NCBI RefSeq assembly: GCF_000622145.1
Contig: NZ_JHWH01000008.1
Coordinates: 147,028-211,027 of the forward strand
DNA: 64,000 nt
From: Paracoccus yeei ATCC BAA-599
Lineage (GTDB): Bacteria; Pseudomonadota; Alphaproteobacteria; Rhodobacterales; Rhodobacteraceae
Direction: 5' to 3'
In this document: positions 54,801 to 63,609 of the stretch, piece after piece
How positions within the stretch are numbered: position 1 is the first letter of the stretch
How the letters are laid out: the number at the start of each line of letters is the position of its first letter
Notes under the pieces: model-generated
Databases searched by the model: none
What the model was told of the DNA's origin: nothing
The model's input: only the letters and a program-made list of their open reading frames with translations
Translations under genes and position numbers: made by a program

Positions 54801-55823
54801 ATGACCTTGGGCAAGGCGCAGGACCAGGCGGGGGGCGCAGGGGGGGCGTTCTTCTATGCCTCGGTGCGCGATCTGCTTGCAGGCAAGATCCGGACCGGCG
54901 AACTGCCCGCCGGCACCGTCCTGAAGGAGGCGCGGATTTCCAGCCAGCTGGGGATGAGCCGGGCGCCCGTGCGCCGGGCGCTGGCCATGCTGGCCCAGCA
55001 GGGGCTGGTCACGCGGGCATCGGGCCAGGGCTATGTCGTGGGCCGGTCGGGTACCCCGCTGCGCCTGTCCTCGCGTCACCTGCACCAGATCCTGACGGCC
55101 GAGGCGGACGACATCGAGCGCACGGCTTCGTGGGAGCGGATCTTTTCGCAGGTTGCCGAAACCGTCACCGCCTGCATGCCCTTCGGCACCTTCCGCATCC
55201 AGGAAACCGAACTGGGCGATTTCCACAATGTCAGCCGCACCGTCGCGCGCGAGGTCCTGTGGCGCCTGATGGACCGGCGGCTGATCGAAAAGAACCGCAA
55301 GTCGCACTGGATCGTCGGGCAGATGACGGCGCGGGACCTGCGCGACACCCTGCAGATGCGCCGCCTGCTTGAGCCCGAGGCCCTGGCCCAGGTCGCCCCC
55401 GGCCTGCCCGCCGAACGGTCTGCGGCGCTGCTTTCCCAGGTCGAGGCCGCGATCCAGGCGTTTCCGGCCTGCGGCGCCGCCGCGTTGGACAGGCTGGAGC
55501 AGGCGATGTTCGTCGAGATGTACGAGGGCGTGCGCAATTCGCGCTTGCTCGGCTCGATCCGCCGGAACCAGTTGTCGCTTCTGGTCCCGCGCCTGTTCCG
55601 GCGCCATTTCCCGATCATCGACGACCTGCCTGCGCTGCACGAATATGCGGGGATCCTGCGCCATCTGGGGCGGGACCAGATCGGCCAGGCGCAGGGCTTG
55701 CTGCACGCCCATCTGCTGCGGGTCGAAGCGCTGACCCTGGCCCGGCTGCGCGTCCTGTCGCTGCTGGAGCCGCCGGACCTTGCCCCCTACATGGCGCCCG
55801 TCTATCGGGGCCGCGATGGCTGA
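54801..55823 (+). CDS. GntR-family regulator with two winged-helix domains
   Basis: A 340-residue regulator. The first GntR winged helix covers about residues 17-80 (RTGELPAGTVLKEARISSQL, MSRAPVRRALAMLAQQGLV, wing GQGYVVG). A second, diverged one covers about 108-173 (PFGTFRIQETELGDFHNVSR, VAREVLWRLMDRRLIEK, HWIVG). An FCD-like helical domain follows to the end. In the FCD part the usual D-x-x-F-H is EQAMFVEM, so one metal-ligand histidine is missing. Single-HTH GntR proteins are near 230 residues; the extra 100 are the duplicated domain. AGGAAG precedes the ATG; a TTG at 54780 is in frame but less likely. It is divergent from the Pot-type operon and overlaps the next gene by 8 bp. Confidence 0.85.
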   Translation: MTLGKAQDQAGGAGGAFFYASVRDLLAGKIRTGELPAGTVLKEARISSQLGMSRAPVRRALAMLAQQGLVTRASGQGYVVGRSGTPLRLSSRHLHQILTAEADDIERTASWERIFSQVAETVTACMPFGTFRIQETELGDFHNVSRTVAREVLWRLMDRRLIEKNRKSHWIVGQMTARDLRDTLQMRRLLEPEALAQVAPGLPAERSAALLSQVEAAIQAFPACGAAALDRLEQAMFVEMYEGVRNSRLLGSIRRNQLSLLVPRLFRRHFPIIDDLPALHEYAGILRHLGRDQIGQAQGLLHAHLLRVEALTLARLRVLSLLEPPDLAPYMAPVYRGRDG

Positions 55824-56982
55824 GGCGCTCAGGGTCATCGGCACTTCGGCCACGCTGACCGGCGCGCTGCGCCGGCAGGCGCATGCCGACCTGGACTTTC
55901 CGATCGAATTCGAGGTGCTGGACGGGCTCGCTTGCCAAAGCCGGGGCGTGCTGTCGCCGGAAAGCTATGACGTCTATGACCAGTGGTTCCATTCCCTGGA
56001 CCTGCTGTGGACGGCGGGGTCGATCCAGGCCATCGACACCGGCCGCATCGGACGCTGGCCGCAGGTCCGCTCCTCGGGCGTGTTCGGGGGGGCGGGGCAG
56101 GGCTTCGGCACGCGTCCCGGGGATGTCCTGTTCGTCCAGCCCGACCGCACCCTGTCGGCCGTGCCCGCCTCGGCGGTGCCGCCGATCTCGATGCTGCCGA
56201 CGTCCTACAACGTGGACAGCTTTGCCTATATGCCCGAACTGGCCGCCCACCGCCGCCCGGATGAACCGGAAAGCTGGGCCTGGCTTCTGGACGAACGCTG
56301 GCACGGCCGCTGCGCGCTCAGCCTGGACCCGGCGGCCAGCGCGGTCGAACTGGCCATGGCGGTCGAGGCGGCCGGCCTGATGCGGGTCGGCGATCCGGGC
56401 GACCTGACCGTCGAGGAGATCGACGAGATGTTCGGCCATCTGATGGCGCGCAAGCGCAGCGGGCATTTCAGCCGCTTCTGGACCTCGGCCGAGGATTCGA
56501 TCCGGCTTTTGTCCACCTCGGGCTGCGTCGTCTCGTCGCTGTGGTCCCCGGCCTATTACGGCATGAGAAAGCTTGGCTTCGATCTGACCTATGCCGCCCC
56601 GGCCGAGGGCTATCGCGGGTGGCATTCCGGCATGTGCCTGTCGGCCGCGGCGCAGGGTGCGCGGCTTGAGATGGCCTATCGCTATCTGAATTGGTGGCTG
56701 GACGGCGTGCCTGGCGCGATCATGGCCCGCCAGGGCTATTACATGTCGGTGCCCGAGCCCCTGCGCGACACGCTGACCGGCGAGGAATGGGATTACTGGT
56801 ATGGCGGGCTGCCCGCCGCCGCCGACCTGCCCGACATGGAGGGGCGGGTCGTCGTCCGCAAGGGCGAGTGCCGCGAAGGGGGCGGCTATCACCAGCGCCT
56901 GGCCAAGGTCCGGGTCTGGAGCACGATCATGCCCGAACACAATTACCTAGTCCGGCGCTGGCACGAATTCCAGCAGGCCTGA
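55816..56982 (+). CDS. cytoplasmic paralogue of the Pot-type binding protein
   Basis: A 388-residue protein homologous along most of its length to the Tat-exported binding protein of the divergent operon. The two align at LPTSYNVDSF with MPTIYNADTL, SSLWSPAYYGMRKLGF with QSMWSPAVTAVKSRGL, EGYRGWHSGMCL with EGYRGWGLGMGL, ARQGYYMSVPE with ARQGYYSSVPE, and LVRRWHEFQQA with MVQRWNEFVSA. It begins MAEALRVIGTSATLTGALRR, directly at the first strand of the mature fold. No signal peptide, twin arginine or lipobox is present, and no upstream in-frame start supplies one. The ATG lies inside the last codons of the GntR gene. It is probably a cytoplasmic ligand-binding partner of that regulator; an enzymatic or storage role is the alternative. 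Confidence 0.85.
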   Translation: MAEALRVIGTSATLTGALRRQAHADLDFPIEFEVLDGLACQSRGVLSPESYDVYDQWFHSLDLLWTAGSIQAIDTGRIGRWPQVRSSGVFGGAGQGFGTRPGDVLFVQPDRTLSAVPASAVPPISMLPTSYNVDSFAYMPELAAHRRPDEPESWAWLLDERWHGRCALSLDPAASAVELAMAVEAAGLMRVGDPGDLTVEEIDEMFGHLMARKRSGHFSRFWTSAEDSIRLLSTSGCVVSSLWSPAYYGMRKLGFDLTYAAPAEGYRGWHSGMCLSAAAQGARLEMAYRYLNWWLDGVPGAIMARQGYYMSVPEPLRDTLTGEEWDYWYGGLPAAADLPDMEGRVVVRKGECREGGGYHQRLAKVRVWSTIMPEHNYLVRRWHEFQQA

Positions 56983-56991
56983 CGCCGCCCC

Positions 56992-57456
56992 TTAGCCCAG
57001 GTTGAAGTTCTGCTCGACCACGGCCTCCATGGACACATGGCTTGACGTGTTGCTGATGTGGGGCAGGATCGAGATCTTCTCGGCAAGGATCTGGCGGAAA
57101 TGGGCCATGTCACGCGAACGCACCTTCAGCAGGTAATCGCAGCCACCGGCGATCATGTAGCATTCCTCGACCTCGGGGATGGCGCGGACGGCGGTGTTGA
57201 ACTGCTGCAGCGCGTGTTCGCGCGTGTCGTTCATGCTGACCTCGAGATAGGTGACATTGGTCAGTCCCAGCTTCAGCGGGGACAGGATCGCGCGATAGCC
57301 GGTGATCAGGCCGATCTCCTCCATGTGCCGGATGCGCAGCGCGACGGGCGTCTTGGACAGCCCCACCTTGCGCGCCAGTTCCGCGACCGGGATGCGGGCG
57401 TTCTGGGTCAATTCCTCAAGAATTTTCCAATCCACCGGGTCCAGCCTGTCCTGCAT
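56992..57456 (-). CDS. putR: PutR, Lrp/AsnC-family activator of proline catabolism
   Basis: A 154-residue Lrp/AsnC protein. An N-terminal HTH (DWKILEELTQNARIPVAELA, then VGLSKTPVALRIRHMEE) is followed by a C-terminal RAM ligand domain (VEECYMIAGGCDYLLKVRSRD). It is divergent from putA with a 109-bp control region, the standard arrangement of PutR in alphaproteobacteria, where proline-bound PutR activates putA. The ATG chosen begins MQDRLDPVDW; the open frame extends upstream only into antisense of putA. It converges with the binding-protein-like gene, whose stop is 9 bp away. Confidence 0.93.
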   Translation of the reverse strand: MQDRLDPVDWKILEELTQNARIPVAELARKVGLSKTPVALRIRHMEEIGLITGYRAILSPLKLGLTNVTYLEVSMNDTREHALQQFNTAVRAIPEVEECYMIAGGCDYLLKVRSRDMAHFRQILAEKISILPHISNTSSHVSMEAVVEQNFNLG

Positions 57457-57511
57457 CCTGTCATCGCCCTGAAAAATGTTCCGTTCGCCTAGCAAATAGC
57501 ACATCTTCGGG

Positions 57512-57533
57512 CACATGGACCATGGGACATGTG
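57512..57533. promoter_or_regulatory. candidate PutR operator
   Basis: A 22-bp dyad: CACATG and CATGTG at the ends and CCATGG in the centre, with only the two GA spacers breaking symmetry. It lies 56 bp from the putR start and 33 bp from the putA start, so it could control both. Confidence 0.5.
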
Positions 57534-57565
57534 GTATCACTGCCGCAACGAACCAGGAGATCCGC

Positions 57566-60500
57566 ATGTCGTCATCCGTCAGCCCCACCGTGTTTTCGAC
57601 CGAAGCCAAGTTCGCGGATGAAGCGGCGCTTCTGGACCGGCTGGTCGCCCAGGCCGCGCTGAGCCCCGCCGCGCGCGCCCAGATCACCGCCCGCGCCGCC
57701 GATCTGGTGCGCCGCATCCGGGCCGAGGCCAAGCCCAGCCTGATGGAGCATTTCCTGTCGGAATACGGGCTGTCCACGCGCGAGGGCGTGGCGCTGATGT
57801 GCCTGGCCGAGGCGATGCTGCGCGTTCCCGACCGCCAGACCATCGACGCGCTGATCGAGGACAAGATCGCCCCCTCGGACTGGGGCAGGCACCTGGGCGA
57901 GGCGACCTCGTCGCTGGTCAACGCCTCGACCTGGGCCCTGATGCTGACCGGCAAGGTGCTGGACGACGACCAGGCCGGCACGCTGCGCCGGATGGTCCGC
58001 CGCCTGGGCGAGCCGGTGATCCGTTCCGCCGTCGGCCGCGCGATGAAGGAAATGGGCCGCCAGTTCGTGCTGGGCCAGACCATCGAGGCCGCGCTGGACC
58101 GCGCCCGCACCCGCGAAAAGCAGGGCTTCACCTATAGCTACGACATGCTGGGCGAGGCGGCGATGACCGGCGCCGACGCCGCACGCTATGACCGCGCCTA
58201 TGCCGACGCCATCGCGGCCATCGCCAAGGCCTGCGACAAGGGCTCGGTCCAGATGAACCCCGGCATCTCGATCAAGCTTTCGGCGCTGCATCCGCGCTAT
58301 GAAGTGGCGCAGGAAGCGCGCGTCATGGCCGAACTGGTGCCGGTGGTGCTGCGGCTGGCGCAACAGGCCAAGGCGGCCGGCATGGGCATGAACATCGACG
58401 CCGAGGAACAGGACCGGCTGGTGCTGTCCCTGAAGGTGATCGAGGCGGTGCTGTCGGACCCCTCGCTGGCCGGATGGGACGGGTTCGGCGTGGTGGTGCA
58501 GGCCTATGGCAAGCGCGCCGGCCAGACCATCGACTGGCTTTACGATACCGCCGTGCGTCTGGACCGCAAGATCATGGTGCGGCTGGTCAAGGGCGCCTAT
58601 TGGGACACCGAGATCAAGCGCGCCCAGGTCGAGGGTTTCCCCGGCTTTCCGCTGTTCACCAGCAAGGTCGCGACCGATGTCAGCTATATCGCCAATGCCC
58701 GCAAGCTGATCGGCTACGGCGACCGGATCTATCCGCAATTCGCCACCCACAACGCCCAGACCGTCGCCGCCATTCTGGAAATGGCCCAGGGCGTCGAGTT
58801 CGAATTCCAGCGCCTGCACGGCATGGGCGAGCGGCTGCATGACATCGTCCTGCGCGAGACGAAAGGCCGCTGCCGGATCTACGCGCCCGTCGGTGCGCAT
58901 CGCGACCTGCTGGCCTATCTGGTCCGCCGCCTGTTGGAAAACGGCGCGAACAGCAGCTTCGTCAACCGGATCGTTGACGAAGCCATCCCGCCCGAGGAGG
59001 TCGCCCGCGACCCCTTCGACGCGCTGGCGACGGCGCGCCCGCCGCGTTCGCTGCTGACCCCGCAGGCCCTGTTCGGCGATGACCGCCCGAACTCGACGGG
59101 TTTCGACCTGAGCGACGAGCAGGTGCTGGCCGCGATCGAGGCCAGGCGCGACCTGCCCATTCCCGATGCGCTGCCGCAGACCGTCTCGGAGCCGACCGGC
59201 ACGCGGCAGGATGTGGTGAACCCGGCCACCGGCGAAAAGATCGCCGAGGTGCTGATGGTCGATGCCGAAACCGCGGGGCGTGCCATTGACGACGCCCGCA
59301 TCTGGGACGCCCCGGCGGCGGAACGCGCCGCCGTGCTGCGCCGCGCCGCCGACCTTTACGAGGAAAACCACGCCCGCATTTTTGGCATCCTGGGCCGAGA
59401 GGCCGGCAAGACCCTGGGCGACGCCGTGGCCGAACTGCGCGAGGCGGTCGATTTCCTGCGCTATTACGCGAGCGAGGGCGAGGCGAGCCCGCAGCCCCCG
59501 CGCGGCATCGTCGGCGCGATCAGCCCGTGGAACTTTCCGCTGGCGATCTTTACCGGCCAGATCGCGGCGGCGCTGATGGCGGGGAATGCCGTCATCGCCA
59601 AGCCGGCCGAGCCGACGCCGGTGATCGCGATGCTGGGGGTGCAATTGCTGCACCAGGCCGGCGTGCCAAAAACCGCGCTGCAACTGCTGCCGGGACGCGG
59701 CAGCGTGGTGGGCACGGCCATGACCTCGGACCCGCGTGTGGCGGGGGTGGTCTTTACCGGCTCGACCGAGACGGCGCAGACCATCGCCCGGACCATGGCC
59801 GCGAACCTGGAACCCGGCACGCCGCTAATCGCCGAAACCGGCGGGCTGAACGCGATGGTGGTCGATTCGACCGCCCTGCCGGAACAGGCGGTGCGCGATG
59901 TGGTGGCCTCGAGCTTCCGGTCGGCGGGGCAGCGCTGTTCGGCCCTGCGCTGCCTGTACGTCCAGGAAGACATCGCCCCGCATCTGATCGAGATGATCAA
60001 GGGCGCGATGGACGAACTGACCGTGGGCGACCCCTGGGCGCTGTCGACCGACGTGGGCCCGGTGATCGACCCCAAGGCGCAAAAGGACATCGCCGGCTAT
60101 ATCGAGGCCAACGGCAACCGCGTGCTGCACAAGCTGGACGTGCCGGACCAGGGCTACTTCATCCCGCCGACGCTGCTGAAGGTCGGCGGCATCGCCGACC
60201 TCGAGCGCGAGATCTTCGGCCCGGTCCTGCATGTCGCGACCTTCCGGGGCGACGATCTGGATCAGGTCGTGGCCGACATCAACGCGCGCGGCTTCGGGCT
60301 GACCTTTGGCCTGCACACCCGCATCGACAGCCGCGTGCAAGAGGTCTCGGACGCGATCCATGTCGGCAACATCTACGTCAACCGCAACCAGATCGGCGCC
60401 GTCGTGGGCAGCCAGCCCTTTGGCGGCGAGGGGCTGTCGGGTACCGGGCCCAAGGCCGGCGGGCCGCGCTATGTGCCGCGCTTCTTCGCGCCCGGCGCGC

Positions 60501-60970
60501 CGGCGGCCATCGGCATGGCGTGGAAGGCGCCGGCCGATGAGGCCCGGCTGCGCAGTGCCCTGTCGGCCGCCGCAGTCCCGAAAAGGATCGAAGAGCGGCT
60601 GATGCCCGGCCCCACCGGAGAGCTGAACCGGCTGTCCGCCCACGCTCGGGGCCCGGTCCTGTGTCTGGGTCCGGGCCGGGCGGCCGCCGCCGCGCAGGGG
60701 ACCGCGGTCGAGCGGCTGGGCGGCATCGCCGTTGCTGCCGATGGCGATGTCGCGCCCGCGCTGCTGACCCAGATGCCGCAGCTTTCCGCGGTGCTGTGGT
60801 GGGGCGACGAGGCGCGCGGCCGCGCCTATGCCGCGGCGCTTGCGGACCGCGATGGCGAAATCGTGCAGCTGATCACCGCCATGCCCGACCTGGCCCATGT
60901 CGCCCACGAACGCCACCTGTGCGTGGACACCACCGCAGCCGGGGGCAATGCCGCGCTGCTGGCGGGCTGA
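57566..60970 (+). CDS. putA: PutA, bifunctional proline dehydrogenase/P5C dehydrogenase
   Basis: A 1134-residue enzyme that oxidises proline to P5C with FAD and then to glutamate with NAD, channelling the intermediate. The PRODH barrel is seen in the first half (SIKLSALHPRYE, MGMNIDAEEQDR, FATHNAQTVA), the P5C dehydrogenase in the second (ISPWNFPLAIFTGQ, FTGSTETAQ, catalytic cysteine in AGQRCSALRCL), then an extra C-terminal domain of about 120 residues. The ribbon-helix-helix DNA-binding domain of enterobacterial PutA is absent, in line with a separate PutR. The start MSSSVSPTVF has AGGAG upstream; a longer open frame lacks one. Confidence 0.97.
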   Translation: MSSSVSPTVFSTEAKFADEAALLDRLVAQAALSPAARAQITARAADLVRRIRAEAKPSLMEHFLSEYGLSTREGVALMCLAEAMLRVPDRQTIDALIEDKIAPSDWGRHLGEATSSLVNASTWALMLTGKVLDDDQAGTLRRMVRRLGEPVIRSAVGRAMKEMGRQFVLGQTIEAALDRARTREKQGFTYSYDMLGEAAMTGADAARYDRAYADAIAAIAKACDKGSVQMNPGISIKLSALHPRYEVAQEARVMAELVPVVLRLAQQAKAAGMGMNIDAEEQDRLVLSLKVIEAVLSDPSLAGWDGFGVVVQAYGKRAGQTIDWLYDTAVRLDRKIMVRLVKGAYWDTEIKRAQVEGFPGFPLFTSKVATDVSYIANARKLIGYGDRIYPQFATHNAQTVAAILEMAQGVEFEFQRLHGMGERLHDIVLRETKGRCRIYAPVGAHRDLLAYLVRRLLENGANSSFVNRIVDEAIPPEEVARDPFDALATARPPRSLLTPQALFGDDRPNSTGFDLSDEQVLAAIEARRDLPIPDALPQTVSEPTGTRQDVVNPATGEKIAEVLMVDAETAGRAIDDARIWDAPAAERAAVLRRAADLYEENHARIFGILGREAGKTLGDAVAELREAVDFLRYYASEGEASPQPPRGIVGAISPWNFPLAIFTGQIAAALMAGNAVIAKPAEPTPVIAMLGVQLLHQAGVPKTALQLLPGRGSVVGTAMTSDPRVAGVVFTGSTETAQTIARTMAANLEPGTPLIAETGGLNAMVVDSTALPEQAVRDVVASSFRSAGQRCSALRCLYVQEDIAPHLIEMIKGAMDELTVGDPWALSTDVGPVIDPKAQKDIAGYIEANGNRVLHKLDVPDQGYFIPPTLLKVGGIADLEREIFGPVLHVATFRGDDLDQVVADINARGFGLTFGLHTRIDSRVQEVSDAIHVGNIYVNRNQIGAVVGSQPFGGEGLSGTGPKAGGPRYVPRFFAPGAPAAIGMAWKAPADEARLRSALSAAAVPKRIEERLMPGPTGELNRLSAHARGPVLCLGPGRAAAAAQGTAVERLGGIAVAADGDVAPALLTQMPQLSAVLWWGDEARGRAYAAALADRDGEIVQLITAMPDLAHVAHERHLCVDTTAAGGNAALLAG

Positions 60971-60997
60971 ACCGGGCAAGGGGGCCCCGCGCGGGTT

Positions 60998-61053
60998 CCC
61001 GCCCGAACGGGCGGGTGACGCCATGGCAAAGGGGACCCCGCGGGGTCCCCTTT
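60998..61053. terminator. tandem hairpins between putA and the GlpD-like gene
   Basis: CCCGCCC/GGGCGGG with a GAAC loop (60998-61015) is followed by a 26-bp perfect palindrome whose arms begin AAAGGGGACCCC and end GGGGTCCCCTTT (61028-61053). The second has A and T tracts at its two ends and so can terminate both convergent genes. Confidence 0.75.
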
Positions 61054-61073
61054 CTTGCGCGCCGACGCGCGGC

Positions 61074-62573
61074 TCAGGCGGCGGTTGCGGCTTGGGGGCG
61101 CATGGGCGGGTTGATCCGCTCGACCTCGGCGGCAAAGCGGCGCAATTCCTCGTGCCGGCGCTCCTCGCTCCAGCCCATGGCGGCCGCCATGACATGGGAC
61201 AACCCCTCGGCCCGGGCATGGCCCAGATCGGGGCCCAGCCCATCGGGCAGGCGGCGGCGGACCAGGTCGGCCAGGGTCACGACATGTTCGGCCTGCAGCA
61301 ATGCCTCGATCCCGGCGCGGGTCGCGGGCGGTTCGGGCTTCAGGATGGTGCCTTGGGGCGCCGCGCCGCGCTTGCCCAGCCGCCGTTCGACGGCCCGGGC
61401 CGCCAGCCGCGCCGCGTGGCGATGCAGCATGATGGTCGAGCCGGTGATCGCCAGCAGCCGGGGCCGCGCCGCATCCTCGACCACGCGAACCGGCAGGACG
61501 GTCGTCCGGCCATCCTGGGTCGAGGTCGGACGCACGCCGCACCAGGCATGGATCACGTGGCTGCGGTCCAGTCCCAGCCGGGGGAACAGCAGGTTCGCCT
61601 CGGCCAGGATATAGTCGATCTCGGCCTCGTCGACCGTCACGGTGTCGGGGTCGGCTGTGACGACGGTTTCGGTCGGACCGATGAAATGCAGGTCCCGCCA
61701 GGGAAAGACATAGAAGGGCTCGCCCTTGCTGGAGAACGCCTCCAGCCCCAGGCCGCGGAAGCGGTCGGGCAGGCGGATCATGACGTTGACGCCCTTGACG
61801 CCCAGGACGCGCGGGCCGGTTCCGCCGCCCGGCACCCGGTCGATCCAGGGACCTGCGGCGTTCACCACCAGATCGGCCGTGACCCGGGCCGTGCCCGCCG
61901 CACCGGGCGCGCGTTCGGCCAGCGAAACCTGCCAGCGCCGGTCCAGCCGGTCGATCCCGGTGACCGCGGTGTAGGTGCGGATCGTCGCGCCGCGCCGTTC
62001 GGCATCCAGCGCGGTGTCGACGCAGATGCGTTCGGGCCAGGCATACATGTATTCCTGAAACAGCCCCACGCCCGTCAGCGGCCCGCCCAGTTCGGCGGCA
62101 AGCGCGCTTGCGCCCCCCACGTCGGCCGTCCGGCGATAGGCCAGCGGGACCCGCCAGCCGCCAAGCGCCTCGACCAGCTTGAAGCCCAGATCGACCAGCC
62201 AGGCCGGATAGCGGTCGCCGCGCCGGAAGGGATAATGGAAATCGTGCCGCGTCAGGTGCCCGGGCATCGACTGCACAAGCTCGGCCCGGCAGCGCATCAC
62301 CTGGCGGGTATAGCGCAGGCGCTGCAGCATGTCGCGGGGCCGCAGCGCCATCTGCCACAGCGGATAGCGCGCCGCCAGGTAGCCAAGGCCCGAATACAGC
62401 ATCCGGCTGGACCGCGCCGAGGTGCCCGAGGCGATGTCGCCCCGGTCCACCAGCAGGGTGCGATAGCCGCGCCCCGCCAGTTCGCGGGCCGTCGCGCAAC
62501 CGACGGCGCCCGCGCCGACGATCACCACGTCGAAATGGACGGCATCGAGGTCGTCCAGCGTCGGTCGGGTCAT
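61074..62573 (-). CDS. GlpD-like FAD-dependent glycerol-3-phosphate dehydrogenase family protein
   Basis: A 499-residue flavoprotein with the dinucleotide motif VVIVGAGAVGCATARELAGRG (residues about 16-36) and the GlpD-type SRMLYSGLGYLA and HAWCGVRPTS segments; a C-terminal helical DAO_C-like region is also present. It would oxidise glycerol 3-phosphate or a related hydroxy compound and pass electrons to quinone. It follows a ProV-type ATPase gene by 10 bp on the same strand, unusual for glpD, so an alternative substrate linked to compatible solutes or phospholipid head groups is possible. Convergent with putA across a terminator. Confidence 0.85.
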   Translation of the reverse strand: MTRPTLDDLDAVHFDVVIVGAGAVGCATARELAGRGYRTLLVDRGDIASGTSARSSRMLYSGLGYLAARYPLWQMALRPRDMLQRLRYTRQVMRCRAELVQSMPGHLTRHDFHYPFRRGDRYPAWLVDLGFKLVEALGGWRVPLAYRRTADVGGASALAAELGGPLTGVGLFQEYMYAWPERICVDTALDAERRGATIRTYTAVTGIDRLDRRWQVSLAERAPGAAGTARVTADLVVNAAGPWIDRVPGGGTGPRVLGVKGVNVMIRLPDRFRGLGLEAFSSKGEPFYVFPWRDLHFIGPTETVVTADPDTVTVDEAEIDYILAEANLLFPRLGLDRSHVIHAWCGVRPTSTQDGRTTVLPVRVVEDAARPRLLAITGSTIMLHRHAARLAARAVERRLGKRGAAPQGTILKPEPPATRAGIEALLQAEHVVTLADLVRRRLPDGLGPDLGHARAEGLSHVMAAAMGWSEERRHEELRRFAAEVERINPPMRPQAATAA

Positions 62574-62583
62574 GGCGCCCCCT

Positions 62584-63609
62584 CTATGCCCCGGCCGAAA
62601 CCGAGATCGCGCGCTGCATCGACAGTCGCCCGACCGGCTTGCCGCTGGGGTCCTCGACGCCCAGGCTTTGCACGCCCCGGGCCATCATGTCGCGCAGCGC
62701 CTGCGTCAGGGTGATGTCGGACCGCACCACGGGTTCGGGCAGGGGCTCGCCGTTCAGGGGCTCCATCACCGAGGCCACCTGCACCACCTTGCCGCGGTCG
62801 ACATGCTGGACGAAGTTCGCCACATAGTCGTCGGCCGGGTTCAGAACGATGTCCTGTCCGGTGCCCTGCTGAATGACCGAACCGTCGCGCAAAAGCGCGA
62901 TGCGGTCGCCGATGCGCAAGGCCTCGTCAAGGTCGTGGGTGATGAAGACGATGGTTTTCCTGACCTCTTTCTGCAAATCCAGCAGGACGGTCTGCATGTC
63001 GTACCGGATCAGCGGGTCAAGGGCCGAATAGGCCTCGTCCATCAGCAGGATCGGCGCGTCGTTGGCCAGCGCGCGGGCCAGGCCCACCCGCTGCTGCATG
63101 CCGCCCGACAGCTGGCTGGGATACTTGGCCTCGAACCCTTTCAGGCCGACGCGCTCGATCCAGCGCATCGCGGTCTTGTGCCGGGTCGCCGAGTCGACGC
63201 CCTGCACTTCCAGCCCGTAGCCCACGTTTTCAAGGACCGTGCGGTGCGGCAGCAGGCCGAATTTCTGGAACACCATCGCCGTCTTGTGCATGCGGAACTG
63301 GCGCAGCACCTCGGGGGCCATCTGCACGACGTCCTGGCCCTCGATGACGATCTGGCCGGCGGTGGGCTCGATCAGCCGGTTGATGTGGCGGATCAGCGTC
63401 GACTTGCCCGAACCCGACAGGCCCATCACGACCTGGATCGCGCCGGCCGGGATCGAGATGTTGATGTCGCGCAGGCCCAGCACATGGCGGTGCTTGTCGT
63501 TCAACTCCTGCTTGGTCATGCCGCGGTTGACGGCATCGACGTACTCCGCTCCGCGCGCGCCGAAGATCTTGTAAAGGTTGCGGATCTCGATTCCGATGGG
63601 TTCAGACAT
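62584..63609 (-). CDS. proV: glycine betaine/proline ABC transporter ATPase (ProV/OpuAA type)
   Basis: A 341-residue ATPase. It has the ProV-specific N-terminus (IEIRNLYKIFG and a linker with NDKHRHVLGLRDI), Walker A GLSGSGKSTLIR, signature LSGGMQQRVGLA, Walker B LLMDEAYSALDPLIR and a C-terminal CBS-type region. The start MSEPIGIE was chosen since it overlaps the permease stop by 8 bp; a longer open frame would run into that gene. Substrates may be betaine, proline, choline or carnitine. Confidence 0.92.
   Translation of the reverse strand: MSEPIGIEIRNLYKIFGARGAEYVDAVNRGMTKQELNDKHRHVLGLRDINISIPAGAIQVVMGLSGSGKSTLIRHINRLIEPTAGQIVIEGQDVVQMAPEVLRQFRMHKTAMVFQKFGLLPHRTVLENVGYGLEVQGVDSATRHKTAMRWIERVGLKGFEAKYPSQLSGGMQQRVGLARALANDAPILLMDEAYSALDPLIRYDMQTVLLDLQKEVRKTIVFITHDLDEALRIGDRIALLRDGSVIQQGTGQDIVLNPADDYVANFVQHVDRGKVVQVASVMEPLNGEPLPEPVVRSDITLTQALRDMMARGVQSLGVEDPSGKPVGRLSMQRAISVSAGA

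Noticed and set aside
56992..58131. A long minus-strand frame that would extend the Lrp-type regulator by about 225 residues at its N-terminus.
   Set aside because: The extension is antisense to the start of putA and contains only serine/arginine-rich sequence. The natural Lrp start is MQDRLDPVDW.
57566..60970. A DNA-binding domain in PutA, as in enterobacteria.
   Set aside because: The protein begins directly with the region before the proline dehydrogenase arm. No ribbon-helix-helix sequence is present, and a separate PutR is encoded next door.
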